From Cycas panzhihuaensis (taxonomy: Eukaryota; Cycadophyta), in contig CM041465.1 in NCBI GenBank assembly GCA_023213395.1, positions 139,135,741 to 139,199,740 of the forward strand: a DNA stretch of 64,000 nucleotides, written 5' to 3'. The notes below the pieces were generated by a model, which searched no databases, was not told where the DNA came from, and saw only the letters and a list, made by a program, of their open reading frames with translations. The stretch's first letter is position 1. The number at the start of each line of letters is the position of its first letter. The translations under genes and the position numbers were made by a program. Positions 1 through 12,269 of this stretch are shown here, piece by piece.

Positions 1-1790
1 TCAACAGCTTTTACCCATAAGCCTTATTCCACTTCTACATTACTTAGTATACTTCTCACTCTTTCCAAGAGTGTCCTATTCATGTGCTTAACTATGCCAT
101 TCTATTATGGAGTATAGCTAGTGGTTTTATACCTTTCAATCCTAACTTCTCTACAATAATTCTCAAACTCCAAGGAGTTGAACTCACCTCCATTGTCAGT
201 TCTTAAACATTTGATTGACCTGCCAGTGCTCTTCTTAACCAGAGCCTTGAATTGCTTAAACAAACTAAAAACTTTAGATTTTTTTTTTCAAAAACTATAC
301 CCATACCTTTTTGAAGTAATCATCTATAAATATGACAAAGTATAATGATCCTCTATAAGATATTATAGGGGTTGGTCTCCACACATCTGAATGTACATAA
401 TCCATAACACCTTTACTAGTGTGAGTCCTTACTTTAAACCTAAGTCTATATTGCTTTCCAAAAATATAATATTTACAAAAATCCAAATTTGAGAGTTGTA
501 AATTAGGAAGTAACTTACAATTCATCAGCACCTTAAATGCTCTCTCACTCATGTGTCAAGGTCTTTGATGCCATAACTAAGATGGATATGCTGTATGGTT
601 GATATCTATACTACCCACTAAAATATAAAGGTTTCCTTTCTTTAAGGCTTTTATAATAACCAAGGTACCCTTTGATACCTTCAAGACTCCTTCATGATCT
701 ATGTACTTATAACCACCAGAATCTAGTTCACCCAAGGAAATAAGATTCCTTTTTAGATCAGGTACATATCTAACTTTAATTAATGTTCTTACTATACCAT
801 TGAACATTTTAATTCTGATGCTACCAATGCCCATTGTCTTACATAAAACTTAATTTCCCATAAGTACATCACCACCATCAAGAGGTTGGTATGATGAAAA
901 CCAACTCTTGTGTGGACACATATGGTGTGAAGCACCTAAATCCAATAACCAATCATGATAAAAATAGGAAATATTATAAGCAACCAAGATATCATCATTT
1001 GTACCTTGATTTGACTCTACCTGATTAGTCTCCTTAGTAGGATCTTCCTTTTTCTGGAACTCCTTCCTTTTGTAGAAATCCTTTTTAAGGTGACCTATCT
1101 TTTTGCAGTGCCAATATCTGAGCTTAGTCTTTATGCCTTTTGACTTTGACCTCGATGTTTCCTTAGAGCTTTATCCTCTCTCAATCATTCTGCCCTTACT
1201 TTCATAGCTTCTAGTATGGAGGTTTTAATATTAGACTTCCTCCTCACTTCTTCTATCAATAAAGCACTCATAATAGAATCATAGTCTAATTCATCTATAG
1301 TGATAAAACTAATTGAGGTGATAATATTATCCTAGGATTTTAGTAATAAATATAATAAGATAACAACCTTGTTCTCATCCTTACTTATGATATCAATACT
1401 AGCCAACTGATAAATAAGAATATTGAAAATATTTAAATGATTAGTAATTTTTGTACTTTCTTTTATTCGTAATGAGTATAACTAATTCGTCACTAATTTG
1501 GTCATATATAAGCCTTCCAACTAGATCCATAATCCTACTACTGTCTGCTCCCCTACGATATTAAATATAACTTCATCCACCAAGCACAATTGTATTGTGC
1601 TAAGAGCCCTTTTATCTAGATCATCCCATTCGTCATCGTCCATCTCCGTGGGTTTCTTCAATTTGCCTACAAGAGCTCTATATAAACCTTATTGTACCTA
1701 AACATCATACACTTTTAGCTTCCATAACTTGAAGTTGTTCTTACCATTAAATTTCTCCACCTTAAACTTTGTATTTGTTAGTTTCACCAT
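1..1790 (-). pseudogene. Copia gag-protease-integrase polyprotein, decayed, partial
   Basis: Gag would start at the ATG complementary to 1788-1790 and begins MVKLTNTKFKVEKFNGKNNF, a classic Copia gag N-terminus. The zinc knuckle at 1075-1116 reads YWHCKKIGHLKKDF, so its first and last cysteines are lost. The protease site at about 919-951 reads WLLDLGASHHM, with DLG in place of the family DSG. Gag-pre-integrase (577-834) and the integrase core follow: HSDVW and FIDDYFKK at 295-552, RTDNGGEF near 185-215, and KHMNRTLLERV near 60-100. Stops and frame changes break the reading frame throughout. It cannot make a working polyprotein. Confidence 0.9.
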
Positions 1791-1848
1791 TTGGTACAGA
1801 AAAAGTTGACACTAAAACCTTCATAAACTTGCTACAAAAATAAAAGTA

Positions 1849-1860
1849 GATTTGATACCA
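1849..1860 (-). other. Primer-binding site of element A
   Basis: The minus strand reads TGGTATCAAATC two bases after the LTR end (TCTCAACA). This matches the start of the plant Copia PBS TGGTATCAGAGC, complementary to initiator tRNA-Met, with drift in the last bases. Confidence 0.75.
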
Positions 1861-1862
1861 CT

Positions 1863-2967
1863 TGTTGAGAAAATTAGATCTTAATAAACTAGAAACTACC
1901 ACTAAGATCTAAATAATTTCATAACTAGTTACAAGAATTGAAATTAAAATTTAACATGCAAGTTCTTAAACCAGAGATAATACAATAAATGAATTAGAAA
2001 GCTAAAGCATCATATATACACCTGATATAACGTGGTAAAATCCTAGCAGTATGCTAGAAAAATATCTACACAGGAAATGTATCAATCTTTATTATCAAAG
2101 AATGGATAAATATATATAATCTCTAGTAGAATACTAACAACAAACTACCTAACTCATCACAGTATATCCAATATATCAAATATCATCAACATAATGATAA
2201 AACACCCTAAATCAACCTATATAAGAGTGTCATACAAGGCATAAATCTCAACCATTAAATCTATGATAATTTAAATGAATGACCTCGATTCTCTTTACAA
2301 TTTAGTATGCTTTTCAATGCTAGCTTTTTGGGTCAGGGGATATTTCCCCCAAACCCCCTCTTTGTAAAGGAGGAGGGGGGGGGTGTTATTCTGACTCCCC
2401 CTACATCCCTAAGCCAAGGGGGGGCTCTCGCCCCCCTGGATCCCCCGGTAGAAGTTTAGAGGAAAAACTGTGCTGCTAACTTATCAAAATTTTAGCCTCC
2501 AAAACATTATTGTCACATTATCTAATACATTCAAGGGGGGAGGGGGTGACAAATTGTTATTTCGATATAGAATAGAGTTTGCCTATATAATCACACTTAT
2601 TATACATTATTCTAGTAGTTGTATGTACTATTCTAGTTTATCTCTAGATGTGAGAGGACCAAAGCAACCTGCCATAATTAATGACTATGTTTTTCAACTT
2701 CATAGAATCATTGTATTTAGAATGCTTGATTGAATGACTTACAATATTGTTATTTTTATGGCCACTTATGCATGTCGATAGGTAGAAGCACACAGACTAT
2801 GTGTCAATAGTTTAGTCAAGGATTAGTTGTGATAGTAAACTATATTAACTATATGTAATAATGGCTTGGTCATGGACCATGTGTCAATATTGTATGGCTT
2901 GGAACCACTACTTTGAGTTAGCTTAGTCTAGGATAATATATGTTACCACTAATTTTTAGTCCCAACA
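1863..2967 (-). repeat. 5' LTR of element A
   Basis: The left end (TGTTGAGAAAA on +) abuts the PBS, so it is firm. Going right, the nearest good partner is ...TCCCAACA at 2961-2967, giving about 1.1 kb with TG/CA ends. A possible TATA stretch lies near 2220 on the minus strand. The LTR carries the odd G-run/C-run block at 2340-2460. The right boundary is an inference because no second LTR copy is in the window. Confidence 0.55.
2354..2436. repeat. GC-run inverted repeats inside LTR A
   Basis: Two fold-back motifs lie in an otherwise AT-rich LTR. CCCCCTCTTT (2354-2363) faces AAAGGAGGAGGGGG (from 2367), with a run of nine G at 2375-2383. GGGGGGC (2419-2425) faces GCCCCCC (2430-2436) around a TCTC loop. 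The run density could also form G-quadruplexes. Confidence 0.7.
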
Positions 2968-4415
2968 TATTAGCACAATGGAAAGCCATATACAGTATGA
3001 TACCATTGAATGAACCATAGTATTATAATATTAAGTTATAATAATATTATTATTATTAATGACCTAGTTTGTATGTGTTTCTAACTTAAGATTAGATTAA
3101 GAGTTGAGAGCTTAAAAGGAGTAATGCAATGTTTATATTATATAATTTATCTTAGAGGCACATTCTTATCTTAAGTCTCTAAATAGTTGGGTGGTGAACA
3201 CTTATGAGAAATCTAGTTTTTCTCTTTATAAAATATAAGTATATTATTTTAATTATATGTGAATACTTTTGTAAACCCATGTGATTATTATCCAACTAGT
3301 GTCTATACGCTCCTTATAAGATGGTACATGCATTAAGATGATGTTTTGATTATATATTTAGTTTTGTATTATAAAAAAAATAGATGTATTAATAATAACT
3401 TTAAGAAGGATATTCTTGTACTTATAAGACCTCTAGAATATTAGCACAATGCACATCTAATTAATCTTGTGGTTCATTGTATTATTATATTTTAAACTTA
3501 AGAAGTTAATGAGAAATTATAAAAAAATTATTCTATTATAGAGGGTAGTTAATGAGTTGGATCATGATAGCTTGGAAATAAAGAAAATTAGTTTCTATTG
3601 TAGTAGTTAGTAAGGTCATGTTATTACATCTACCTTATAAGATTATGCAATCACCTCATATAATTTTGTTTTTAAACTTCTTAGGCCATATAACCTATGT
3701 TGTACTTGTATGATATGCTACAAGTTTATACAACCAATAATAGGACCATAAGATCTTATCTTATAGCCATACAATCCTTATCAAGACTATATTAATGTGT
3801 ATATAATATATAATCTTTAATGAGACCTTTTCTCCGTAGTAATTTAGGAGAATAAAATAAAATAAATAATGCAGTAATTAAAAATAATTTAATAAAAAGA
3901 TTATTATAGATTTAGGATACTTACCTCTAATTTCTTGTGTCAATAAAATTTGCCTTAATGTGATGGCATAATTTTAATTTTGATTACTTTGGTCTTATGT
4001 GTCCCTTTCTTAATCATTCTTATTGCTTTAATTCATCATTTCTGGCCTTCATGACTCTCATGGGCCTATTTCTTTATAACTCTTACCTCTAGTGTAATCT
4101 TCTAGTTATCTACTTATCACTAATTAGAAGAATCCTAATGCTCCATTTATTTTAATTTATATAATATAATTTTTCACCTTTATAAGGAATATATGAGGGG
4201 ATTTTATCTTAATACTTACATAGCTTATCTTATCCCACCTATAGGGAGAGAACTCACCTCTTAAACAAAGTATATGAGAATATCCCCTTTTAATAATTAT
4301 GCAAACCTTGCATGATTACTTTAAGTCTTAACCTTGAGACTTATAACTTTACGAGTTTGACTTTGAGGTTAATTTAAAAAACTAACTTTCAAATTAATTG
4401 CATGGTTAATTTTAT
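2968..4415. other. AT-rich interval without recognisable genes
   Basis: About 1.4 kb between the proposed end of LTR A and the 5' LTR of B. No reading frame with a recognisable domain and no clear terminal repeats are visible. It is probably very old repeat debris. Confidence 0.5.
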
Positions 4416-4923
4416 TGGAATATGTGATATTTTTACATATTTAATGTTTGATATAAGGTTGTAGACCCACATAAAATCTCACTTACCAAAAGAATTAATA
4501 ATGTGACATACACGATTATTTATATAAACATCTTATTAGATAATAAAAAGGCTGAAGAGATATTATAAGTTATTCATGAGGTAACATATTTATAAATATG
4601 TATACATATCACTTGAGAAAGAAATGATTGACTTGGAGATGTAATCATTTGATATCATAAAGAGAAGCTCCAAACTCCAACCATCTCTTATAATTTTAAT
4701 CACATTGGGTTTTTCATATATAAATCTATTATCGCTCTTATAGTGTATACTTCTTATGTTTATACTTTACATTTTATGTTATTGTTTTATATGTTTATCT
4801 TATAATGCATGATTTGTATACATTCCTCATGATGTAAATAATCATTATATATATTTGATATATCTTTGTTGTGAATTATGAGCACATTTTGATATGGTAT
4901 TAGAGTAAAATTCTAAATTTTTA
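4416..4923 (+). repeat. 5' LTR of element B
   Basis: It begins TGGAATATGTGAT and aligns with 18263-18778 throughout. Shared blocks include GATATCATAAAGAGAAGCTC and ATACTTCTTATGTTTATACTTT. It ends near AAATTTTTA, just before the PBS. Confidence 0.8.
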
Positions 4924-4925
4924 TA

Positions 4926-4938
4926 TGGTATTAGAGCC
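4926..4938 (+). other. Primer-binding site of element B
   Basis: TGGTATTAGAGCC follows the 5' LTR, one transition away from the canonical initiator tRNA-Met PBS. A second similar motif (TGGTATTAGAG, near 4895) is inside the repeat, because its counterpart is present in the 3' LTR too. Confidence 0.65.
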
Positions 4939-6411
4939 TGTTGTGAAAGATCTTATGGAGATAGGTTGTAATCCTATACATAAGCCAATTAAGCTAGTAG
5001 ATAAGTTAGTGATAAAGCCAATATATGAGCTAATACAAGAGCTAGTATAAGGAAGAATTTAATGAGCCAAAATTTGATTATGCTAGTGATATATAACCAA
5101 GATTGTAGGGGATGACGAAGTTGGCTAGAACCATATATAGACATTTAAAAACTATATCAAGATAATTTATTATTATGGATATACATTTATTGTGTATATA
5201 GCTAGCACATTTTTTAAAATATGCAAATTAAATAAGTCCACTAAATATGAAGAGGTGAGAAGATACCATTACTAGTTACATTCATTAATATAGGTCATTT
5301 ACTTGCATAAGTGATTGAGATTCACCAAATTATAATTTATAATAGTAGAAAGATCAAATAAGATTATTATAAAGATATTTCAAGTTCACTAGTGAAGACT
5401 TTTATGATTGTCCTAGTATTGAGGATTTGCTATTACTTTTGAACCATTCTAGAGGCTATTATGAGTGTTTCATAGCTAAGATTTGATGCTAAAATGATGC
5501 CAATGTCCTATCAATATAGGAAGTAGGAAATAAACCTATACTATTTATATGTGGTAACCTATGAAGGTATGTTGAGATATTGAAATGTTTATAATAACAT
5601 GAGATATGTGTTATTAAGTAGACATAATGATTCTATGAAAATATAAGGGTTTTGTAATAGTAAATTAAGATAGGTATGTTGGTGTGTGATTTAAGAAAAT
5701 TATAAGGATTTCATTATATTACTACCATTGTTATGTTAAGGATTAAAAAATTATGATGGTTTGATGAGATATTTCATAAAGTTTAAAGGGCATGTATTCC
5801 ACTTGTTGGCATAGCGTGGAACCTCCATTTGATCATTAGTATCAATGTGAGGTGGGTTTGTTCCATTTATACATTGAAAGATTTGCTTAGAATAAGGTGC
5901 ATTAGTATTACCTATTTATACATGACATATTTACATGTTGAATTTTATTGAGTCATTACCATTGAGTGCTACCTACTTATGTAGATTTATGTTTATGATG
6001 TTTGGCAACTTTATTTCATGTAAACCCTACTTGTTAATAATAGGTTACTCTTTATCTATCTAATTCATACATAGATCAGTAAATATATCATAATCCATCT
6101 CAACTCCATTGTGCATGAATGATCTTCTTAGTTGTTTGTATCTTGGGTATTAAAGCCTCCCATTTTGTGTTTTCCTACTATCCTCTATCATGAAATTATG
6201 GATCTATTTACATCCTCTCTTATATTATCATCAAAGAACTTACCTATTATCAAGCTTTATCTTCATTATATACTAACGTATTATGAAACCTTACTTACTA
6301 TAATTTCTCACTTCATATCTCTCCACATTTATACCATTTGTCAAGCTTGTAAAGACTATATTACCTTTATATAGAATTGAAGCGGCCTACTGATTGTTAG
6401 CTTGTGTGCTT
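4939..6411 (+). other. Internal region of element B, left part
   Basis: AT-rich with only short open stretches. The longest (6132-6374, 80 codons) resembles no family I recognise and is rich in Ile, Leu and Tyr, as expected of chance ORFs in AT-rich DNA. I see no CCHC, DSG, DDE or YxDD motif. Confidence 0.5.
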
Positions 6412-6711
6412 TATAGTAAGCCCAAATAGTGTATTTATGCATAAATAATCATAATTAGATTAAGTGAAAAGTCATGTCTATTTGTTAGGCAGACATGCCC
6501 TTCCATAGATAGATTATAGATAATCATAATTAGATTAAGTGAATGGTAATGTCTATTTATTAAGAAAATACGTCCTTCCATAAATATACTATAAACATAT
6601 TTTTCTATGTAATATTAGACATCATTTATCATTAATCAATTATCCTTTAAATATTGGGGCTTGACCAAACTTGCCTCTTATTTACTAGTGCAACTAGCCA
6701 GGGTCACCTCA
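6412..6711 (+). repeat. 5' LTR of element C, with internal 75-bp tandem duplication
   Basis: Starts TATAGTAAGCCC and ends GGGTCACCTCA. It is 75 bp longer than the 3' copy because the block starting ATAATCATAATTAGATTAAG occurs twice, at 6445 and 6520. Confidence 0.75.
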
Positions 6712-6713
6712 AG

Positions 6714-6726
6714 TGGTATCATAGCC
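6714..6726 (+). other. Primer-binding site of element C
   Basis: TGGTATCATAGCC two bases after the LTR end; one change from TGGTATCAGAGCC. Confidence 0.65.
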
Positions 6727-8506
6727 ATGATCTTGCTATTATAGAAATAAAAAAATTCTGTCTTGAACATTTCATCGCCATCATAATTTGGCCTACAAAT
6801 TATGTTGCAGTGCCATATGTTATAAACAAAATTAAATATTGCATAGCATAAATATAAGCAAATATTAAACAACACATTATAAATAAGGCCTATCTTGATA
6901 ATATACTTGGAAATATATTACATTTACCTTAGTGGGATAGTTGTAGTAAGACATGGCTTGTTTCACATTCACTCATATCCCTATTAAACAGTATAAGTTG
7001 GTTGCCCATATGTATTTATATTTTTCATAATATTATAACCAGGGAAAGTTGCCATATTCATTCTTATACCTGGTGATATCATAGTTAGTAGTTACATCAT
7101 TAGCCTGGCACTTTCCCAGCCTTGACATTAAATCTACAATCTATTATTGAGATTCAGTGTACATTAACAATATTATCATATAAGATCACATGCAAAAATA
7201 TTAAATTAAAAAATAAAAAATAAAAATTCCACTAAGATCATGGTAACCATAACCTAACCACACAAAAAATCTTGTAGATCCACTAATCTTTATCTGTTGA
7301 CTATTCATGTTTGTCCATCTACTTGTCATTCATTGTTCAACTATTCATCCTTATTTGCCAATGCATCTTCTCATAATCTATTTATTTGTTTGCCTACCAT
7401 TTCCATACTAGTCCATCCATCATCAATGTAACAACCATAGCATCCATTTGTAATACAATTCTAATGTATGTACATCTATGTGTTTTAAGTAGTGTGAATA
7501 AATTATTGTTGTCCTCTATATTAGTAAGAAATCAAGTTACAAATACAAAGATAAAAGAATCAAATGACAATAAAAATGAGTCCATAATTTGAAATTAGAT
7601 AACCACAAAATAACTAATATATATCCTATATCTATAAAACATCCATATTAGAAACAACCTAGAAATAGATATCAACCTATTCAACCACTTTCACATGTAG
7701 ATATGGATGATAATTAGAAGGTTGAAAAACGCCCATCTTCATGTGTAGATGAGGATAATAACTAGAGAATTTAGAAATAAAATATCCCTACACTTCATAT
7801 CATTTCCATAGTTTCTACTAAAGATATTAATAAATGAGAACTTGATGATAAAACATCTCACCCAATTCTTCCATCAAATAATAAACCATCTAGTGAAGAA
7901 TTAACTCCTGACATTGGTAACAACAAATATTGTACACCTCCCAATGTTAAGAAATCAAGATTAACATTTAATGATGACAGATCTAAAGAATCAATACTAG
8001 AAAAAAATATATAAGAAAATGATCTTACAATATGGTTACTTAGTATCGCCCACTTACTATCATATGTCTAAGAACCATCATCAATACTCCTTTTATTCCC
8101 TTAAAAGTTGAAGAAATTGTGTTGGTCATCTCCATAACTCAAATTTAAAATACGACAAAAAATTGACAATAATCTTAGAAAATTAGGATACCTAAACATA
8201 ATTTTGAGTGGAAGATTTCTTTGAACATCTTAACAATAATACACTTAACAAATGAGTATATCATACAACTATCAAAAAGTAAAAAATCCTATCAAGCTAA
8301 AAGATAATAGTCTATAACACCATGGTTTAATAAAATACTAATGAGAATCCAAGACAAAGCATCTTTTAAATCACATGTTCAACACTTTTGTTGTGACTTA
8401 AATCAATATGTGAATCTCGTAAATCTATACGATATTATGTTGCTCGCATGAGGACTATTCTATTCTAGTAGCCCTTGAGGATGAGGCCTTTCAAGAGGGG
8501 ACAACT
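6727..8506 (+). other. Internal region of element C
   Basis: No retroviral domain is visible. A readable stretch at about 7830-8012 runs some 60 codons with polar composition (for example PSNNKPSSEELTPD, then PPNVKKSRLTFNDD) before a TAA. It looks more protein-like than the surrounding frames, and I cannot assign it. A second short frame at 7386-7592 is probably chance. Confidence 0.4.
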
Positions 8507-8731
8507 TATAGTAACCCTAAATTATGTATTTATATATAAATAATCATAATTAGATTAAGTAAAGTGTAATGTCTATTTATTAAGAAAATACATCCTTCCA
8601 TAGATAGGCTATAAATATATTTTTCTATGTAATATCAAACATCATTTATCATTAATCAATTATCCTTTGGATATTGGGTCTTGACTAAACTTGCCTCATG
8701 TTTACAAGTGTGACTAGCCAGGGTCACCTCA
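8507..8731 (+). repeat. 3' LTR of element C
   Basis: A 225-bp copy matching the 5' LTR, including CATTTATCATTAATCAATTA, and ending GGGTCACCTCA. It lacks the 75-bp duplication. Confidence 0.75.
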
Positions 8732-9627
8732 TATTTCTTCTATATGGCATCTTTGTTTTAATCTTAGCAAATTTGTTTGATTAAACATTAATGATCTATA
8801 AAAATAATTTACACCATTGGTGATGATCGTCAGGGATTTCAGTGAACCTATAATCATAGTTAATTAATATATCAATTTATTTGATTCATCTACAACTAAT
8901 TTTATATCACCCTTTGATTGTTAGTTGATTAAATCCATACATAAACAAAAATTTTGACTATAGATTAAAAAATTACCTCTATAATAAAAATTAAAATAAA
9001 TTTAAATTTATTTAGAATGCATTAAAGCCTATTAATTATTAGTAGATGATCACATGGAGGACATCATATGATTAGTAGATTAATAAAAGGGGATTAAATG
9101 AATTTTAAAGGAGCATTATTTTTTTTAAGATATATTGACAGTATTTTACTCATATCTTTTTATTAGAGTGTATTTTTTATGTCGTTAGTTACATTGGAAA
9201 GACAATTTGATATGGTCAAAAAAGAAGTTGCAAGGTATATCAAAAATCACATCATAGAGGTTTTAATGAGTAAAGAAATTTTAACTTTATAAAAGTTATA
9301 AATTTTAGCTTTTTCAAACATATTTTGGTATTTTTTTAATGTTTATAAAGGCTTTTGATCACATGATGATACTTGTTAATGATGGTTAAATAAAGAAAAT
9401 GCAAGTTGTATTTAAAATTAAGTATATAAAGGTTTATTAATGATACTTTAAGATTTAAAAGTAATGAAAGATTGATGATGTTGTATATATTTGATGAAAA
9501 ATTTATATGAGATTATTACATATGTTACACATGATTAAATTCCCTTTGCTATTTTAGACATTTGATTTAATATAACTACAATCATTAATCAAATACAACG
9601 GTCACCTAGTTTATTGTAAATATTGAT
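8732..9627 (+). other. Internal region of element B, between C and D
   Basis: About 0.9 kb of AT-rich sequence with no long frame and no motif I can support. Confidence 0.5.
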
Positions 9628-9632
9628 GATAC
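9628..9632. repeat. Target-site duplication of D, left copy (GATAC)
   Basis: GATAC immediately before the left LTR end of D; identical to 17202-17206. Confidence 0.9.
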
Positions 9633-9930
9633 TGAAAAAAGTGAATCTATCCTTCATCTTCATCCACTAAACACAAAGGCAAACATGGGAGCAAGAGAGA
9701 CTTGAGAGAAAGAAAGTAGCTCTCATAAAATGGGGAGGTAAGAATGAATCTCCTCTATTAAGATTTTATTTTTATATTAAGAGAAGGAGCATTAGAGTTA
9801 GGTGAAATGAAATTATACATAATGTACATGAAAGTGCATTTCACTTAAGTGATCTAATTTAAAGTTCACTTAAGACCCTTTTTAGAAATAATCAACTAAT
9901 GTAATGACCTTGTGACATTAACCCTTTTCA
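9633..9930 (-). repeat. 3' LTR of element D
   Basis: TG...CA ends on + (TGAAAAAAGTGAATC to AACCCTTTTCA). Closely similar to 16903-17201, including a perfectly shared block TGAAAGTGCATTTCACTTAA. Confidence 0.92.
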
Positions 9931-9943
9931 ATCTCCCCCTTAA
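9931..9943 (-). other. Polypurine tract of element D
   Basis: The minus strand reads TAAGGGGGAGAT directly before the LTR start TGAAAAGGG, the expected position for priming of second-strand synthesis. Confidence 0.8.
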
Positions 9944-10397
9944 TGGTAAAAGGTCATTTTATCCTATTTTATTCTATCTTATGAGGTCTTCATTTAAGCC
10001 TCTTATAAAGTAAACTACTATGATACTTTTGTGGGAAACCCCCATGGGGAAGAAAACCCACAATTTTTTTAATCTACTAACTTGGCTTAGGCAACTCTTT
10101 AAATGAAGCTAGATAACCAATTAGTACAATGAATTTTGTAGCTAAAATCTATTGAGTCTCCATATACCATTTGGTTATCTCCCATACCCTTTTGGGTTTT
10201 CACAGGTTCTAATTTTCCAAAATGATAGAACCCTTATCCTTTCATGTCCACAAGGGATTTTTACGAATGGGATAGAGCAAAGACTTACTCTTGTCCTTCT
10301 GCACCCACAAGAGGTTTCCACAAATGAGATAGAGTATGATGGTCCTATTGTCATCTCCTTCAATTAATTAGAGATGGAGGCCCTAAGGTGAAGTTGC

Positions 10398-12060
10398 TTT
10401 TAGAACTATTCAAACTTCACCCTCTTTAGTGGTTTGGTGAAGATATTAGCAACTTGATCTACTATGGGGTATTACTCCAGTTGAATTATGCCATCATGAA
10501 CTAGTTTTCTAATCCTATAGACTTTTGTACTTATATGTTTGGTACGATCATGAAATATAGGATTTTTAGCCATCCAGATTATAGATTGATTATCTACATG
10601 TAAGCTAGTAGAACTTGTTTGGGTGGCATTTAATGTATTCAATAATTTTGTAAGCCATATCACCTCCTTACTTATCTCAGAAGCAACAATATACTTAGCT
10701 TCAGTGGTTGAGTCTGCAACTATCTTCTACCATTTGGATCTCCATGATATTAGTGCTGTTCCAAGAAATATTACATACCCATATGTAGATCTTCCTGTGT
10801 CTTTATCTTTGGCAAAGTCTGAGTTTGTGTATGTATAAAGTTTAAATTCTATATTGGGTTCATACAACAAACCATATTTGCTAGTCATCTTTAGGTATCT
10901 CAACACTCGTATTGCAGCTTACCAATGATTCTACTTAGGATTTGTCATGAATCTTGTAAGAATACTGACAGAGTATACAATATATGGCCTTGTGTTGGTA
11001 GTATAGATGAGACTACCTACACGTTGCCTGTAGAGTGTTGCGTCTGCCTCCCTAATGTCACCATAAGCTGAGAGTTTAATATTAGGCTCCATAGGTATAT
11101 CAACTGGTCAAACACCTTCCAACTAAAACTTTTTTAGAAGATCGTTGATATATTTTTCTTGGGACAAAAAGATTTTACCATTCTTTTGAGTTACTTTAAT
11201 TCTCAAGTAATATTTTATCAACTCAAGGTCAAACAATTCAAAAGTTTTAGCAAGGTCCTTCTTCAACTGGCTGATTACGTGTTCACTATTCCCTATTATT
11301 AGCATATCATTAACAAATATTAAGAGGTAAGTGACTTTATCATTTTGGTGCTTGATGAATAATATTACATCAATATCTTGATAGTCACAAAGCTCATATC
11401 TAAGTTGCCTCATTCTTTTAGACAACTTGGTAAACCAAGCATGAGGGGCTTGCTTTAGGCTGTACAAGGACTTTTTGAGCCTGTAAACCTTATTCTCATG
11501 ACCGATAATCTCGTATCCTTTTGGATGAGCTATGTAAATTTCTTCTTTAAGGTCCCCATTGAGAAATACGGTCTTAACATTGAGTTGGTGGATTTTTCAA
11601 CCCTGTTGAGTAGCCAAGGCTATAAGAGTTCTGATTATAGGTCACTTGGTTATAGGAGTAAAGATTTCAATGTAGTCGATGCCTTAACTCTACATGAATC
11701 CTTTTGTTACCAACCTCACCTTATGTTTTTCTAGGGTACCATATGATCTGTACTTATTTTTGACCACCTATTTATTTAGAACTACATTTCTTCCAAGTGG
11801 TAGATCAACAAGCTCCCATGTACCGTTCTTGATAAGAGATTGGTACTCTTCATTTATGGAATTTCTCCAAGTTGCATGCTTTATAGCTTCTTGGTACCTT
11901 AGGGGCTCTTCATTAAAAGCAAGGTGTAGTTTTATTGGTTTAAGCTCAATGGAAAGTGATTCATGCATCCTTGCTCTATGGGTACTTCTAGTGCCAATTT
12001 TTCCTACCTCATCTGGTTGCATGTCCCTGTGTAGCTAGTAGGCTTCACGAAAACCTCAAA
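10398..12060 (-). pseudogene. Copia RT and RNase H domains of D
   Basis: The RT start (about 11768-12022) includes NEEYQSLIKNGTWELVDLP. The palm region (11123-11467) includes MYSLKQAPHAWF and FVNDMLIIG where the family has YVDDM. An RNase H C-terminal part (10472-10663) includes LHVDNQSIIWMAKNP and TKHISTK, and the polyprotein tail IFTKPL lies near 10430. Stops and frame shifts separate these blocks. Product would be the Copia reverse transcriptase/RNase H, which copies element RNA into DNA; the D in the catalytic box is replaced by N in its first position, so it would be inactive even without the stops. Confidence 0.92.
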
Positions 12061-12269
12061 TTAGGAATGGGGTTTTCATTTCCACAACCTCTTGGTCTTC
12101 GTTTTGATCCTGAAAAGGATCATATGAAATGTTTAGCACAGATAAAGTTGACGATGCTAGAGAAGATGGGCTAGCCAAAGATGTTAGAGAAGATCCTTCT
12201 GCTATGGCTTTGCCTTTTTCAACTTGGCTGCTCATAAATGATAGTGTTAGATGTGTATACATTGGATGG

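Larger units (their letters stand above)
1..2967 (-). mobile_element. Element A: Ty1/Copia retrotransposon, 5' part (runs off left edge)
   Basis: Read on the minus strand, the order is a long LTR, a tRNA-iMet-type primer-binding site, gag with a CCHC knuckle, protease, and integrase up to the window edge. This order is typical of Copia. RT, RNase H and the 3' LTR would lie to the left, outside the window, so no target duplication can be tested. The leader is very short, about 60 bp between PBS and gag, unlike elements D, E, K and M. Class is certain; the right boundary is inferred from a TGTTGGG...CTCAACA end pair. Confidence 0.85.
6412..8731 (+). mobile_element. Element C: small LTR retroelement (2.3 kb), non-autonomous
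   Basis: Direct repeats at 6412-6711 and 8507-8731 are close copies ending in GGGTCACCTCA. The left copy is followed by a PBS-like TGGTATCATAGCC and the right copy is preceded by AAGAGGGGACAAC, a plausible polypurine tract. The internal part is only about 1.8 kb and holds no RT or integrase. Flanking pentamers TGCTT and TATTT match at 3 of 5 positions, so a target duplication is not proven. It lies inside element B and is therefore younger than B. Confidence 0.75.

Noticed and set aside
2470-2733. 87-codon open frame on +
   Set aside because: Lies inside the proposed LTR of A, with no domain and a composition expected of AT-rich non-coding DNA.
3660-3760. Shared words (CAACCAATAATAGGACCATA) with 35035-35075
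   Set aside because: Too short and diverged to claim an LTR pair; could be an old common repeat.
6654-6875. Overlapping 65-codon frames on both strands near the PBS of C
   Set aside because: They overlap the LTR end and PBS of C and have no coding features.
11694-12038. 114-codon frame on + with a hydrophobic look
   Set aside because: Antisense shadow of the Copia RT of D on the minus strand.
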